Assembly: GCA_964345825.1 (NCBI GenBank)
Contig: CAYFSI010000001.1
Location: 1-64,000, forward strand
DNA from: JAAYDH01 sp964345825
GTDB taxonomy: Bacteria; Bacillota_I; Bacilli_A; RFN20; CAG-826
DNA length: 64,000 nucleotides
Direction: 5' to 3'
Shown: positions 8,318-16,717 of the stretch, piece after piece
How the letters are laid out: each line of letters opens with the position of its first letter
How positions within the stretch are numbered: the first letter of the stretch is position 1
The notes under the pieces: model-generated
Seen by the model: the letters and a program-made list of their open reading frames with translations, nothing else
Databases searched by the model: none
What the model was told of the DNA's origin: nothing
Made by a program: the position numbers and the translations under genes

Positions 8318-10360
8318 ATGGGCAAAACAATCAAAAATATTAAAATCTGGTCTTTCATTTTAATTATCGTTCAATTAGTAATCATTGCCACATTTTGTGT
8401 CCTTTATTTTAATGACTTCTTTTCAATCACCACTTATGTAACCCCAACCATTATCATTCTTTCTGCCACCATTTTAGTTTTTATAGATAGCCTATTTGTG
8501 TGGATTTTTTCTTTGCGTATCTCTTCTCTTCGTCAAAAAACGGACTTGCATGCTGCTGAGGTTATTGGTAGTGATGTTCAAGAAGCATATAATTTTGCGA
8601 TGATCGGTTTAGCGGTCACGAATGACAAAGATATTGTCATTTGGACCAATGATTTGTTCAAAGATCGTCATATTGACATTATCGATGTAAACATTTTTGA
8701 TTGGCACAACGATTTGCTTCCCTTGAAAGAAAATGACAATCCTGATTCGACTGTAAAGATCGTCATTAATTCCCGTAACTATGAAGCTAAATACCTCCAA
8801 GAAGCTGGCCTTTGGATTTTTAAGGATGTCACTGATTTTGAATCAGTTTTCGCTTATTCTAAGGAGCAAGCCCCTGTCGTCGGCATTTTAGCAATTGATA
8901 ACTATGATGATGTTGTTCGCGGTGATGACGACTTTAACGACATTGTCACTAAAGTTAAAAACGTCATTTTTAACTATGCCAAAGAATATGGTATCTTGCT
9001 TAGACGAGTCAAAGACGACAACTATTCTATGCTCTGTAACTTCGATAGTTTTTCGAAGATGAAAGATGATCATTTCTCAATTATTGATAAAGTTAGACAA
9101 GTATCTTCTAAAGAAGAAATCCCTTTGACTCTTTCGATTGGTTTAGCCCGAGACTTCCCTGATGTTATAAAATTGAACGAATTAGCCACTGACGCTTTGG
9201 ATATCGCCATGTCTCGTGGCGGAGATCAAGCGGTTGTCAGCGTCTTTGGCAGTGAAATGGAATTCTACGGCGGAAAAACGGAAGCTCAAGAAAAGAGAAA
9301 CCGCGTCAAAATTAGAGTTCTCGCTGACTCTCTTATTAGTTTAATCAAGAATTCTTCTAACGTTTTAATCATGGGCCACACCGAAATGGATATGGACTCA
9401 TTTGGCGCCTGCCTGGGAATTAAAGCAATTTGTGATCGTTTGGAAAAGCCATCACTTATTGTTGCAGACTTAAAAAATACCGAGACCAAAGCACGTTCAA
9501 CCGTCACAACTTCCTTTGGAAAAAATGAATTAGATGAACTAATCATAAATTCGAACGAAGCCCTCTATAAGGTAGCTGCCGATACTTTACTCATCGTACT
9601 TGATGTGCACATTCCTTCGATGGTTATGGCGCCAAAATTATTGGAAAAATGTTCAAAAGTAGTGGTTATCGACCATCATCGCCGCGCTGAAGATTATATT
9701 GAAAACCCTGTCTTTAACCATATTGATGCCGCCGCTTCCTCAACTTGTGAATTAGTTGCCGAATTCATTCGTTTCTCGTCAATAAACCCACGCATTGAGA
9801 TCAACCCAATATATGCCACTATTATGCTTTCCGGCATCTTCCTTGACTCTTCCTATTTCAAAAGTAAGAGCACTGGTATGAGAACCTTTGAAGCCGCCAC
9901 TATTCTAAAAGAATATGGAGCGGATAATTCTCTTGCCTATGATTTCCTGAAAGATGATTTTGAAGAGCATAAGGCAGTGACTGATATTATCGATAATCTT
10001 GAGCACCCATTTTATGGAGTAGTTGTTGCAGCCGCTGATGAAGATAAAGTTTATGATCAAACCACATTTGCCAAAGCTGCTAATGAGTGCTTGACCTTCA
10101 AAGGCATTCGGGCGGCCTTTATCATTGGAAAAACTGGCAATAGAGATATAAGAATCTCGGCTCGAAGCGATGGCACAATCAATGTTCAAATCATCGCCGA
10201 AAAACTCGGTGGTGGTGGACATTTTAGCAGTGCCGCTGTCACCTTTGATAGTTCTTCGATTAGCGAAGTTAAAACAGCCCTGCTCAATGTTTTAGATACA
10301 AATCTGACCGAAGCGACAAATGACGCCAAGAAGTCGAGAGGCAACAAGGAGGAACAGTGA
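8318..10360 (+). CDS. gdpP: Cyclic-di-AMP phosphodiesterase GdpP
   Basis: GdpP hydrolyses the second messenger c-di-AMP to pApA. The 680-residue protein has two N-terminal membrane helices (about 11-31 and 42-66), a PAS-like region, and a degenerate GGDEF domain (about 180-310). A DHH/DHHA1 phosphodiesterase follows. Its metal ligands are visible: GHTEMDMDS from residue 353, DVH near 430, and the DHH signature at 452-454 in IDHHRR. The DHHA1 glycine motif GGGGHFSSAAV is near 631. SD AGGAG precedes the ATG, with TATAAT at 8292-8297 upstream. It is followed at once by rplI, then dnaB. c-di-AMP controls potassium uptake in Firmicutes, and ktrAB is present at 59055-61118. Confidence 0.95.
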   Translation: MGKTIKNIKIWSFILIIVQLVIIATFCVLYFNDFFSITTYVTPTIIILSATILVFIDSLFVWIFSLRISSLRQKTDLHAAEVIGSDVQEAYNFAMIGLAVTNDKDIVIWTNDLFKDRHIDIIDVNIFDWHNDLLPLKENDNPDSTVKIVINSRNYEAKYLQEAGLWIFKDVTDFESVFAYSKEQAPVVGILAIDNYDDVVRGDDDFNDIVTKVKNVIFNYAKEYGILLRRVKDDNYSMLCNFDSFSKMKDDHFSIIDKVRQVSSKEEIPLTLSIGLARDFPDVIKLNELATDALDIAMSRGGDQAVVSVFGSEMEFYGGKTEAQEKRNRVKIRVLADSLISLIKNSSNVLIMGHTEMDMDSFGACLGIKAICDRLEKPSLIVADLKNTETKARSTVTTSFGKNELDELIINSNEALYKVAADTLLIVLDVHIPSMVMAPKLLEKCSKVVVIDHHRRAEDYIENPVFNHIDAAASSTCELVAEFIRFSSINPRIEINPIYATIMLSGIFLDSSYFKSKSTGMRTFEAATILKEYGADNSLAYDFLKDDFEEHKAVTDIIDNLEHPFYGVVVAAADEDKVYDQTTFAKAANECLTFKGIRAAFIIGKTGNRDIRISARSDGTINVQIIAEKLGGGGHFSSAAVTFDSSSISEVKTALLNVLDTNLTEATNDAKKSRGNKEEQ

Positions 10361-10361
10361 A

Positions 10362-10814
10362 ATGAAAGTGATACTTTTAAAAGATGTCAAAAAAGTTGGT
10401 AAAAAAGATCAAACTATCGAGGTAAGCGATGGATACGCCATCAATTTTTTGATTCCGAACAAACTAGCTGTCCAAGTAACCAAAAAAAGCCTTGAAATCC
10501 TCGATACTCAAAAACAAGTAGTTCTCGATAATGAAGCAAAAGCAAAAGAACTTGCTTTGCAAGTTGCTAAACAATTAGAAACCATCACAATCAAAGTCCC
10601 TATGAAATGTGGAAAAGATGGAAAATTGTTTGGTAATGTCTCTTTGAAAAAAGTTGAAGAAGAGCTGGCAAGTGCTCATCATTTAGTCATTGATAAAAGA
10701 AAATTTATTGATAAAAACCCAATCAATGCCCTCGGTTTTTTTAAACTCTCGATTGAACTTCATAAAGGAGTCATTGGAATAGTTAATGTTCATGTTATTG
10801 AGGAGGGAAAATAA
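10362..10814 (+). CDS. rplI: 50S ribosomal protein L9
   Basis: L9 binds 23S rRNA near L1 and helps limit frameshifting. The 150-residue protein begins MKVILLKDVKKVGKKDQ and includes the N-terminal RNA-binding motif GYAINFLIPNKLAV. A long central helix follows, then a C-terminal domain with GKLFGNVSL. The ATG at 10362 is one base after the gdpP stop; its SD (AAGGAGG) lies within the end of gdpP. An in-frame upstream ATG at 10320 would only extend it into gdpP. gdpP-rplI-dnaB is conserved in Bacilli. Confidence 0.97.
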   Translation: MKVILLKDVKKVGKKDQTIEVSDGYAINFLIPNKLAVQVTKKSLEILDTQKQVVLDNEAKAKELALQVAKQLETITIKVPMKCGKDGKLFGNVSLKKVEEELASAHHLVIDKRKFIDKNPINALGFFKLSIELHKGVIGIVNVHVIEEGK

Positions 10815-12317
10815 ATGGCAACACAAAAAAGTACAACTAATTTTTTGCCTTCTAATCCTCAGGCTGAGCAAGCCTGCATTGGTTCAGCTTTTTTGAGCCG
10901 TGACGCTCTTTATACTGTCATTAGCGAATTAGACACTGATGATTTTGCCGAAGCTCGAAATCAAACTTTGTTTCGTGTTTTAAAAACATTGGCTGAAAGA
11001 AAAGTGACTGTCGACGTTTTAACGGTTACTGAAGAATTAGTTAATCTAAAATGTCTCGAAGAGATTGGCGGAGTGGAATACCTTCAACAATGTTCCGATG
11101 CAATGGTGGCTATCTCCAGTCTTGATTTCTATATTTCAATCGTCAAAGATCAATCCGTTCTTCGCCATATGTTAACCACAATTCGCGATATCGATCACGA
11201 CTATCTCAATTCCGAAATCGAAAATATTAATGATTTCATTGCCAGTAGTGAACAAAAATTTAAAGACTCCACCGAGAAGAGAAGGGTCTCAACTTTCAAA
11301 AATATGGAAGAGATTACCAAAGTGGTGCAGATGAATATCAATGCTCAACACGGAACTTGTGAAGATGGAGTGACAGGTTTAACATCCGGTTATCCCAATG
11401 TCAATAAGTACACCGCCGGTTTCCAAAAAGGTGAACTCACAATTATCGCCGCTCGTCCATCCGTTGGAAAGACTGCCCTTGCTCTTAACTTTGCCTACAA
11501 AGCAGCTACTCGCGCTAATGTACCAGTAGCCATCTTTTCCTTAGAAATGTCGAGCGAATTACTCGTTAAACGTCTCGTTGCCTCTGCGGCCAGCATTCCA
11601 TTAGACAAAATTAACACTGGTGTACTAAACGCCGTTGATCGAGCAGAACTTTCTAACGCGATTCGCGAAGTCTCGACTGTTCCAATTTTTATCGATGATT
11701 CATCAGGTATTCGCTTGATGGATATTGTCGCTAAATCTCGTCAGTTGCAAGCTAAATATCCTAACCTAGGTATGATTATTGTTGACTATCTCGGACTTGT
11801 TACAACCGGTGAAAAATCAAGGAATCCAGATTCAAGGCAAGAAGAGGTTCGCAAGATTTCTCTTACTTTAAAAGCTTTGGCGAAAGATTTAAAAATCCCC
11901 GTCATCGCTGTTTCTCAGTTGTCTCGTGAAGTCGAAAAACGCGACAATAAACGACCGATGATTTCTGATTTAAGAGATTCCGGTTCTATTGAACAAGATG
12001 CCGATGTGGTCATGCTTTTATATCGTGAAGACTATTATAGTAATTACAAAAAAGAGAACACTCGCACCGCTAATAAACAACTTAAAGATATGACCTCTTT
12101 TGAGAAATTTGAAGCCGCTAAAACGGCGCAACTAAAGCAAATGAATGAATCCATTCCTGGCAATGCTTCCTATGTGGAAGTCAACATCGCTAAAAACCGA
12201 AATGGTCAAACTGGTATTGCGGGTTTATTCTTCTTTAAGAGTTTTGGACGTTTTGAGGCCCCCACTCCTGAATGGGAAAATCAGATGCGTACTCTGAGCA
12301 GTAGCGATATCGATTAA
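10815..12317 (+). CDS. dnaB: Replicative DNA helicase DnaB (DnaC in Bacillus nomenclature)
   Basis: This hexameric helicase unwinds the replication fork and binds primase. The 500-residue protein has the N-terminal helical domain (NPQAEQACIGSAFL) and a RecA-like C-terminal motor. The Walker A ARPSVGKT is at 213-220, Walker B is in MIIVDYLGL, and H4 is the loop SQLSREVEKRDNKRP...SDLRDSGSIEQDADVV. The ATG abuts the rplI stop, with the SD (GAGGAGG) inside rplI. An approximately 45-residue Lys/Asn-rich stretch after residue 410 (YYSNYKKEN...) is a loop insertion relative to compact homologues. No intein is visible. Confidence 0.97.
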   Translation: MATQKSTTNFLPSNPQAEQACIGSAFLSRDALYTVISELDTDDFAEARNQTLFRVLKTLAERKVTVDVLTVTEELVNLKCLEEIGGVEYLQQCSDAMVAISSLDFYISIVKDQSVLRHMLTTIRDIDHDYLNSEIENINDFIASSEQKFKDSTEKRRVSTFKNMEEITKVVQMNINAQHGTCEDGVTGLTSGYPNVNKYTAGFQKGELTIIAARPSVGKTALALNFAYKAATRANVPVAIFSLEMSSELLVKRLVASAASIPLDKINTGVLNAVDRAELSNAIREVSTVPIFIDDSSGIRLMDIVAKSRQLQAKYPNLGMIIVDYLGLVTTGEKSRNPDSRQEEVRKISLTLKALAKDLKIPVIAVSQLSREVEKRDNKRPMISDLRDSGSIEQDADVVMLLYREDYYSNYKKENTRTANKQLKDMTSFEKFEAAKTAQLKQMNESIPGNASYVEVNIAKNRNGQTGIAGLFFFKSFGRFEAPTPEWENQMRTLSSSDID

Positions 12318-12325
12318 TTTTATCT

Positions 12326-13075
12326 ATGTACTTTAATATTATTTCCAGCGGTTCAAAGGGTAACGCTACCCTTGTTATTCATCACGAAACAGTCATTCTC
12401 ATCGATATGGGGATTTCTTTATCTCGCCTGAATGAAGGACTGGAAGAAGTTGGCCTGAATATTAAAGATATCTCAGCAGCTGTTTTTACTCATAACCACA
12501 CTGATCACATCAAAGGAATCCAATTTCTCTCTCCTAAAATCATGTACGCTTTGGAAGGAACATTGCCCACTTCCTTAAGCAATGTAATCAAACTTTATGA
12601 ACCTTTTACTATCGGCGAGATTACTATCACCGCGATTAAAACTAGCCATGATGCAGTTAATCCCTGCGGTTTTGTTTTGCAAAGTGAGAATGAGAAACTA
12701 GTGTATATCACTGACACCGGAATCTTTTGTCCGGAATCACTCGAATATGTCAAAAATCCTCATTATTTGATTATTGAATCTAATCATGATATAAAAATGC
12801 TCCTACATACTGAAAGAACTTACGACTTAAAGGCCCGTATTTTGTCCAGCCATGGCCATTTATGCAATGAAGATTCCGCAATTGCCACTTGTGAGATTAT
12901 CGGCCCAGACACCAAAGAGATTGTCTTAGCTCATTTATCCGAAGAAGCAAACACCCCCGAGCTTGCCTTAGCGGCTTACGTTTCAATATTTCGCCATTTT
13001 GGGCTCGATATTGATAAATATCAAGTCTCATGCGCAAATCAAAATCACAGCCTTCTTGGAGGCCTAAAAGCATGA
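12326..13075 (+). CDS. walJ: Metallo-beta-lactamase-fold hydrolase WalJ/YycJ
   Basis: The 249-residue protein is a metallo-beta-lactamase-fold phosphodiesterase. HNHTDH at residues 56-61 is the metal-binding HxHxDH motif, and further ligands are probably in ITDTG and SSHGHLCNED. YycJ/WalJ is linked in Gram-positives to coordination of DNA replication with cell division. Here it follows dnaB, whereas in Bacillus it sits with the walRK operon, which is not present in this window. No SD is seen in the 8-base gap after dnaB, so translation likely depends on coupling. The stop overlaps rlmH as ATGA. Confidence 0.85.
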   Translation: MYFNIISSGSKGNATLVIHHETVILIDMGISLSRLNEGLEEVGLNIKDISAAVFTHNHTDHIKGIQFLSPKIMYALEGTLPTSLSNVIKLYEPFTIGEITITAIKTSHDAVNPCGFVLQSENEKLVYITDTGIFCPESLEYVKNPHYLIIESNHDIKMLLHTERTYDLKARILSSHGHLCNEDSAIATCEIIGPDTKEIVLAHLSEEANTPELALAAYVSIFRHFGLDIDKYQVSCANQNHSLLGGLKA

Positions 13076-13551
13076 AAATCCGCATACTGACAATCGGAAA
13101 GATTAAGGAAAAATATCTGCAAGATGGCATTATGGAATATCTGAAAAGATTAAAACCCTACGCCACTGTTGAAATCATCGAGGTAATGGATGAAGCAGTT
13201 ACCGAAAAAGCTTCTCTTAGTGAAATTGAAATGGCCAAGCAAAAGGAAGGTCAGAAGATTTTTAAACATTTAAAAGATAATGATTTTGTCATTAATCTAG
13301 ATTTAAATCAAAAACAATATACGAGTCCTGAATTTGCTAATCTATTATTGAAATCTCTTCAAGATGGTGGGGCATCAGTGAGTTTCATCATCGGCGGTTC
13401 TTATGGGCTGAGTAATGAATTAAAAAATCGGGCGAATGTTTCAATTTCTTTATCGAGCATGACATTTCTCCATCAGATGACGAGACTCATCTTACTTGAG
13501 CAAATTTATCGCGCTTTCAAAATTAACCGAAATGAGGTCTATCATAAATGA
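13072..13551 (+). CDS. rlmH: 23S rRNA (pseudouridine1915-N3)-methyltransferase RlmH
   Basis: RlmH is a SPOUT methyltransferase that methylates pseudouridine 1915 in helix 69 of 23S rRNA on the 70S ribosome. The 159-residue product starts MKIRILTIGKIKEKYLQDGI. It contains the SAM-binding knot segment SFIIGGSYGLS and the terminal SLSSMTFLHQMTRLILLEQIYRA...YHK. The start overlaps walJ as ATGA, with AGGAGG upstream within walJ. The last residues (NEVYHK) replace the more usual GxPYHK. The family normally lies near walJ, which supports both calls. Confidence 0.96.
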   Translation: MKIRILTIGKIKEKYLQDGIMEYLKRLKPYATVEIIEVMDEAVTEKASLSEIEMAKQKEGQKIFKHLKDNDFVINLDLNQKQYTSPEFANLLLKSLQDGGASVSFIIGGSYGLSNELKNRANVSISLSSMTFLHQMTRLILLEQIYRAFKINRNEVYHK

Positions 13552-13889
13552 TTAAATATCCAGAATTTTCTCATCTTAAAATTGTAGAAGATAAACAAAA
13601 TCCCTTTTCCACTCTCTTTGAATATGAAGGCGGATCCCGTTTCTATATCGAACCGGTTTTTTATACCCAATTGTTAGGTTTCAAGATGCATTATCCAAAT
13701 GATTTTCATCGTATTTTAAAACAAATGGAAATCATCGTTAAAAAGAATCGATTAGTAGTTTTTACTGGTGACTTCGAATCTTCTCCATCAGAAGTTGAAG
13801 GGGCTATCTATCTGGAAATTACCGATATCACCAATCCTCTGCATATATTTGTCGAAGATAAGTCACGAGGAAGCGACTATGGAGATTAA
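13548..13889 (+). CDS. Hypothetical protein, 113 residues, translationally coupled to rlmH
   Basis: I do not recognise a family. The start overlaps the rlmH stop (ATGA), and a strong terminator follows 2 bases after the stop, so it is the last gene of the gdpP-to-rlmH operon. The sequence is soluble-looking, mixed charge, with aromatic-rich beta-like segments (GSRFYIEPVFYTQLLGF) and an acidic C-terminal half (ESSPSEVEGAIYLEITDI). No signal peptide or membrane helix is evident. The conserved operon setting argues that it is a real gene rather than chance. Confidence 0.7.
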   Translation: MIKYPEFSHLKIVEDKQNPFSTLFEYEGGSRFYIEPVFYTQLLGFKMHYPNDFHRILKQMEIIVKKNRLVVFTGDFESSPSEVEGAIYLEITDITNPLHIFVEDKSRGSDYGD

Positions 13890-13890
13890 A

Positions 13891-13923
13891 AAAGACCAAT
13901 TCAGGAAGTCTGAGTTGGTCTTT
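13891..13923. terminator. Bidirectional terminator between rlmH operon and the 13928 gene
   Basis: AAAGACCAA (13891-13899) pairs with TTGGTCTTT (13915-13923), extended inside by TCAG/CTGA. A and T runs on both sides allow use by both converging transcripts. Confidence 0.85.
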
Positions 13924-13927
13924 ATTT

Positions 13928-15034
13928 TTAGTATTGAGGTCTTAATTGTTTCATCGACATCCACATCACGCGTATGCCTAATAAAACAATGAAATACATA
14001 ATCGCGTAAGCTGGTAATACAAATCCGAGAATAAGGGCCAGAACGGCAGGAGTGATCGAAGACCACGCCGCCATCTTTAAGCAGATACCAAACTTCAAAT
14101 AGTTGAAGATATTTCGTTTTCCACGAGTGAGCAAGAACACCATTAAGCCCATGAAGAGAAGCATCAATAGGTAAATGCCGTAATAGATAAGAAGCGAATA
14201 GGTGACATTGGTATCACGAGTGGAAATGTATGATTCATCAAAATAGGTTTTCCAATTGTCTAAGACACCATTGGTGAATTCAGCATTGCTTATCGAAGGG
14301 TTGATTGCCTCCCCATCTTCGCCAAAAACCGTTAAGGAATGCTTGATGAGTTTGGTGCCTTCTTCAGTATGTTTCCAATCGCCAAAAGCCGTGGGAACAC
14401 TGTAAGCAACAGTGCTGTTTGGACGCATAATTTTTGCGTGGATGCCATACTTCGATAAGAGAATATAGGATGGGTAATAGTAAGTGTGACTCTCTTGCTT
14501 TTCAGTGGGGATATCTTTCTTTTGGGTTGTTGTTCCCACCGCATAACTGAGGTCGGCGTTTTCGATATAATCACTGACGATAGTAGCGATGTTAATATCA
14601 TCCTTTTTCGAGTTATTTGCTGTTGTATAGAAAAGTTTAAAGTCAATTTGTGTTTTGCTATCGCGGGTGGCTTCATAAGTATAAACTTCCACTAATTTTG
14701 ATGTTGGGATAAGTTCAGCTTGCTCCTGGTCGACGCCATCAATTTCATAAGCCAATCTATCGTTATTAACGATAAATTCATTTTTAGCATCCTTTAAATC
14801 TATTCCACTTTGAGTTAAATACGTTTCCATATTTTCGGTGTAATTAGATAAGAAAGATGAACCATATTGATTGGATGCCGCAACGGTAATTGGGATAATT
14901 GGAACAAAGGTGGCCACAACGGCGATGATAACAGCAATCCACCAAGGAGTGTTCTTGGCTGATTCCATGACTGCGTCATTGCTGTATAGAGATTTAAAAC
15001 CATTTATGAGATTTTCTTTTGTTTTTGCTTTCAT
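13928..15034 (-). CDS. Membrane protein with large extracytoplasmic domain (DUF1189-like, tentative)
   Basis: The 368-residue product has a short cytoplasmic start (FKSLYSNDAVMESAKNTPWW), one membrane helix (about 30-52), and an extracytoplasmic stretch of roughly 230 residues. Two to four hydrophobic helices follow near the C-terminus, including a segment with SITPAVLALILGFVLP. This one-plus-several helix layout and the opening motif resemble DUF1189 proteins of Firmicutes, but I cannot confirm it by search. The SD GAGGAAA lies upstream of the ATG on the minus strand. It is a single-gene unit ending at a shared terminator. Function is unknown; a role in the cell envelope is inferred only from topology. 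Confidence 0.7.
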   Translation of the reverse strand: MKAKTKENLINGFKSLYSNDAVMESAKNTPWWIAVIIAVVATFVPIIPITVAASNQYGSSFLSNYTENMETYLTQSGIDLKDAKNEFIVNNDRLAYEIDGVDQEQAELIPTSKLVEVYTYEATRDSKTQIDFKLFYTTANNSKKDDINIATIVSDYIENADLSYAVGTTTQKKDIPTEKQESHTYYYPSYILLSKYGIHAKIMRPNSTVAYSVPTAFGDWKHTEEGTKLIKHSLTVFGEDGEAINPSISNAEFTNGVLDNWKTYFDESYISTRDTNVTYSLLIYYGIYLLMLLFMGLMVFLLTRGKRNIFNYLKFGICLKMAAWSSITPAVLALILGFVLPAYAIMYFIVLLGIRVMWMSMKQLRPQY

Positions 15035-15121
15035 AGCGTTTCCTCGCTTGCTTGTCTATTTTATGTTATTAACACCTATTTTACAAATAGAATATATTGT
15101 TTGCCTATTTTGGAGATAAAA

Positions 15122-15141
15122 AAAGGAATAAATAATCCTTT
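15122..15141 (-). terminator. Minus-strand terminator-like hairpin upstream of ssrA
   Basis: AAAGGA and TCCTTT are separated by 8 bases, and on the minus strand they are followed by a run of seven T. It would stop transcription running leftward from the ssrA side. The stem is short, so it may be chance. Confidence 0.35.
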
Positions 15142-15153
15142 GGAAAGATTATC

Positions 15154-15181
15154 TTGTTAAAACATCCTCATATGTTAAAAT
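15154..15181 (+). promoter_or_regulatory. Promoter of ssrA
   Basis: TTGTTA at 15154-15159, a 16-base spacer, and TAAAAT at 15176-15181 preceded by TGT (extended -10). The predicted start at about 15188 fits a short precursor before the mature tmRNA 5' end. Confidence 0.7.
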
Positions 15182-15200
15182 AACTACGCTTAAGCGTTAT

Positions 15201-15598
15201 GGGACTGATATAGTTTCGACAGCGATGCGCTAGGCTCTAACTGCAGTCGAGTGGTGACGTTATCACCAAAACAAAATAACTGACAACAGTTATATGAGAG
15301 CACCTCGCTCTCAATCTCTCTGCTTAGCTTAATAGCTTCCCAATATTAGGGTTTCGGCCTCTTAAGGTCGAACAGAGCGCCTTCCAGGGTTTTAGCCTTT
15401 CATGCTTGGGTAAGGTGTCATAACAAAAGGATAGTAATTGATAGTGGATTTGTTAATCGATTATGAAATTTAGTAAATCTCGCACGTATTAGTTGGTTGA
15501 TGCGCAAAGACGTGTTAAAAATTCGTATTAACTAAACTGTAGATGTTATTGAAGAGTCATCGTTGGACCGGGAGGGCAGATCTCCCGCAGTTCCACCA
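15201..15598 (+). ncRNA. ssrA: Transfer-messenger RNA (tmRNA)
   Basis: tmRNA rescues ribosomes stalled on broken mRNAs and tags the nascent chain for proteolysis; smpB at 52843 encodes its partner. The 5' end GGGACTG pairs with CAGTTCC at the 3' end, giving the tRNA-like acceptor stem, and CCA is encoded (15596-15598). The 5' sequence ACTGATATAGTTTCGACAG is the typical tmRNA start. After ATAACT, the conserved pre-resume context, an open frame from 15282 to 15329 ends in tandem TAA TAG. It encodes DNSYMRAPRSQSLCLA, giving the tag (A)DNSYMRAPRSQSLCLA. It lacks the usual ALAA end. Total length is about 398 nt, and several pseudoknot-capable repeats follow the tag. A strong terminator lies directly downstream. 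Confidence 0.97.
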
Positions 15599-15605
15599 AA
15601 CGAAA

Positions 15606-15636
15606 AAATGCATTTCCTAAAGGAAATGTTTTTTAT
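15606..15636 (+). terminator. Rho-independent terminator of ssrA
   Basis: CATTTCC (15611-15617), loop TAAA, GGAAATG (15622-15628) and TTTTTT. Confidence 0.88.
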
Positions 15637-15789
15637 TCTTTTAATGAATTGCTATTTTTCAATCGCTCTTCAAAACCAATTTATTTTGTTTTTATTTCTA
15701 ACAATGATAAAATACGAAAGTCATTACATTTGGTTGAATTCAGCCGTTGAAGGCGAATTTGCTCTATGACCTAATGAAAGGAAACACAT

Positions 15790-16641
15790 ATGAAAATTGC
15801 CATTTCTGCCGAGTCAACTGCTGATTTATCAAAAGAACTAATTGAGGAATACCATATCAATATTATCCCCTTTGAAGTCACTCTTGGAGATAGAACAGAT
15901 CACGACGGAGTAATTACTTCTCAAGATATTTTTGAATTTGTTGAGAAGCATAATATTTTGCCAAGAACAAGCGCGATTAACGAATTTACTTACAGCGAAT
16001 ATTTCACCAAAATTCTCAAAGATCACGATGCAATCATCCATATTTGTTTAGGAAATCATATTTCCTCCTCATATTCCAACGCTAAAAAAACTTCAGGGGA
16101 AATGAAAAATGTCTATGTCATTGATTCCGCTTCGTTGTCCAGTGGTATTGCTTTATTACTTATCTATGCTGCCAAACTGATTGAAGAAGGCAAATTATCT
16201 GCTTCAGAAATCGCCGCCAAAGTAGAAGCCCGCGTTCCCTATGTGCAAGCTAGTTTCGTCGCTAACACAATTGAATATCTTTACAAAGGCGGACGTTGCT
16301 CCGCTCTTCAAAGATTTGGAGCTCACTTGTTGAGAATCAAACCACAAATTATTGTCCAAGAAGGCAAGCTATTACCAGGCAAAAAATACCTTGGCAGAAA
16401 CAGTGTTGTCGTTCGCGATTATTGCAAGGACACCCTCGATGAGTTCGATACACCAGATTTATCCATCGCGTTTGTCACTCATAGCTATGCTTCTCCCGAG
16501 ATGGTCGAAGAAGCCAAAAAGGCTTTGAAAGCGAGAGGCTTTAAAACAATTTATGAAACCACCGCAGGAGCGACAATCGCCAGTCATTGTGGACCAAAAA
16601 CTCTCGGCATTCTCTATATCAACGATGGCAAAAAAGCCTAA
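15790..16641 (+). CDS. DegV family (fatty-acid-binding) protein
   Basis: DegV/FakB proteins bind a fatty acid and present it to the kinase FakA, so that exogenous fatty acids enter phospholipid synthesis. The 283-residue protein starts with the family segment ISAESTADLSKELIEEY and has the region TSAINEFTYSEYF. It also contains the loop SFVANTIEYLYKGGRC and IKPQIIVQEGKL. SD AAAGGAA precedes the ATG. A weak promoter candidate is TTGTTT at 15686 with TAAAAT at 15708 (16-base spacing). FakA is not in the window, so the fatty-acid kinase link is family knowledge only. Confidence 0.88.
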   Translation: MKIAISAESTADLSKELIEEYHINIIPFEVTLGDRTDHDGVITSQDIFEFVEKHNILPRTSAINEFTYSEYFTKILKDHDAIIHICLGNHISSSYSNAKKTSGEMKNVYVIDSASLSSGIALLLIYAAKLIEEGKLSASEIAAKVEARVPYVQASFVANTIEYLYKGGRCSALQRFGAHLLRIKPQIIVQEGKLLPGKKYLGRNSVVVRDYCKDTLDEFDTPDLSIAFVTHSYASPEMVEEAKKALKARGFKTIYETTAGATIASHCGPKTLGILYINDGKKA

Positions 16642-16670
16642 ATAGACTGCATTAAAAAATTAGTTAAATA

Positions 16671-16717
16671 AAAACATTGGATCTTCGAAGCAATATGACT
16701 TACTTAACCAATGTTTT
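16671..16717. terminator. Shared terminator overlapping the 3' end of the XRE gene
   Basis: AAAACATTGG (16671-16680) pairs with CCAATGTTTT (16708-16717) across a 27-base loop. T runs lie on both outer sides. The right arm lies within the last codons of the minus-strand gene that ends at 16700. Confidence 0.7.

Noticed and set aside
8888..9073. Antisense ORFs within gdpP
   Set aside because: They are short, out of frame with any family and follow from the codon pattern of the DHH/GGDEF coding strand.
15282..15360. Alternative tmRNA tag frames (for example one reading ...SLLSLIASQY)
   Set aside because: That frame lacks tandem stops and the resume context; the frame after ATAACT ends in TAA TAG.
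15563..15769. Plus-strand ORF starting MDREGRSPAVPPNEK
   Set aside because: Its first third is the 3' end of tmRNA (including CCA) and its next part is the ssrA terminator; not a gene.
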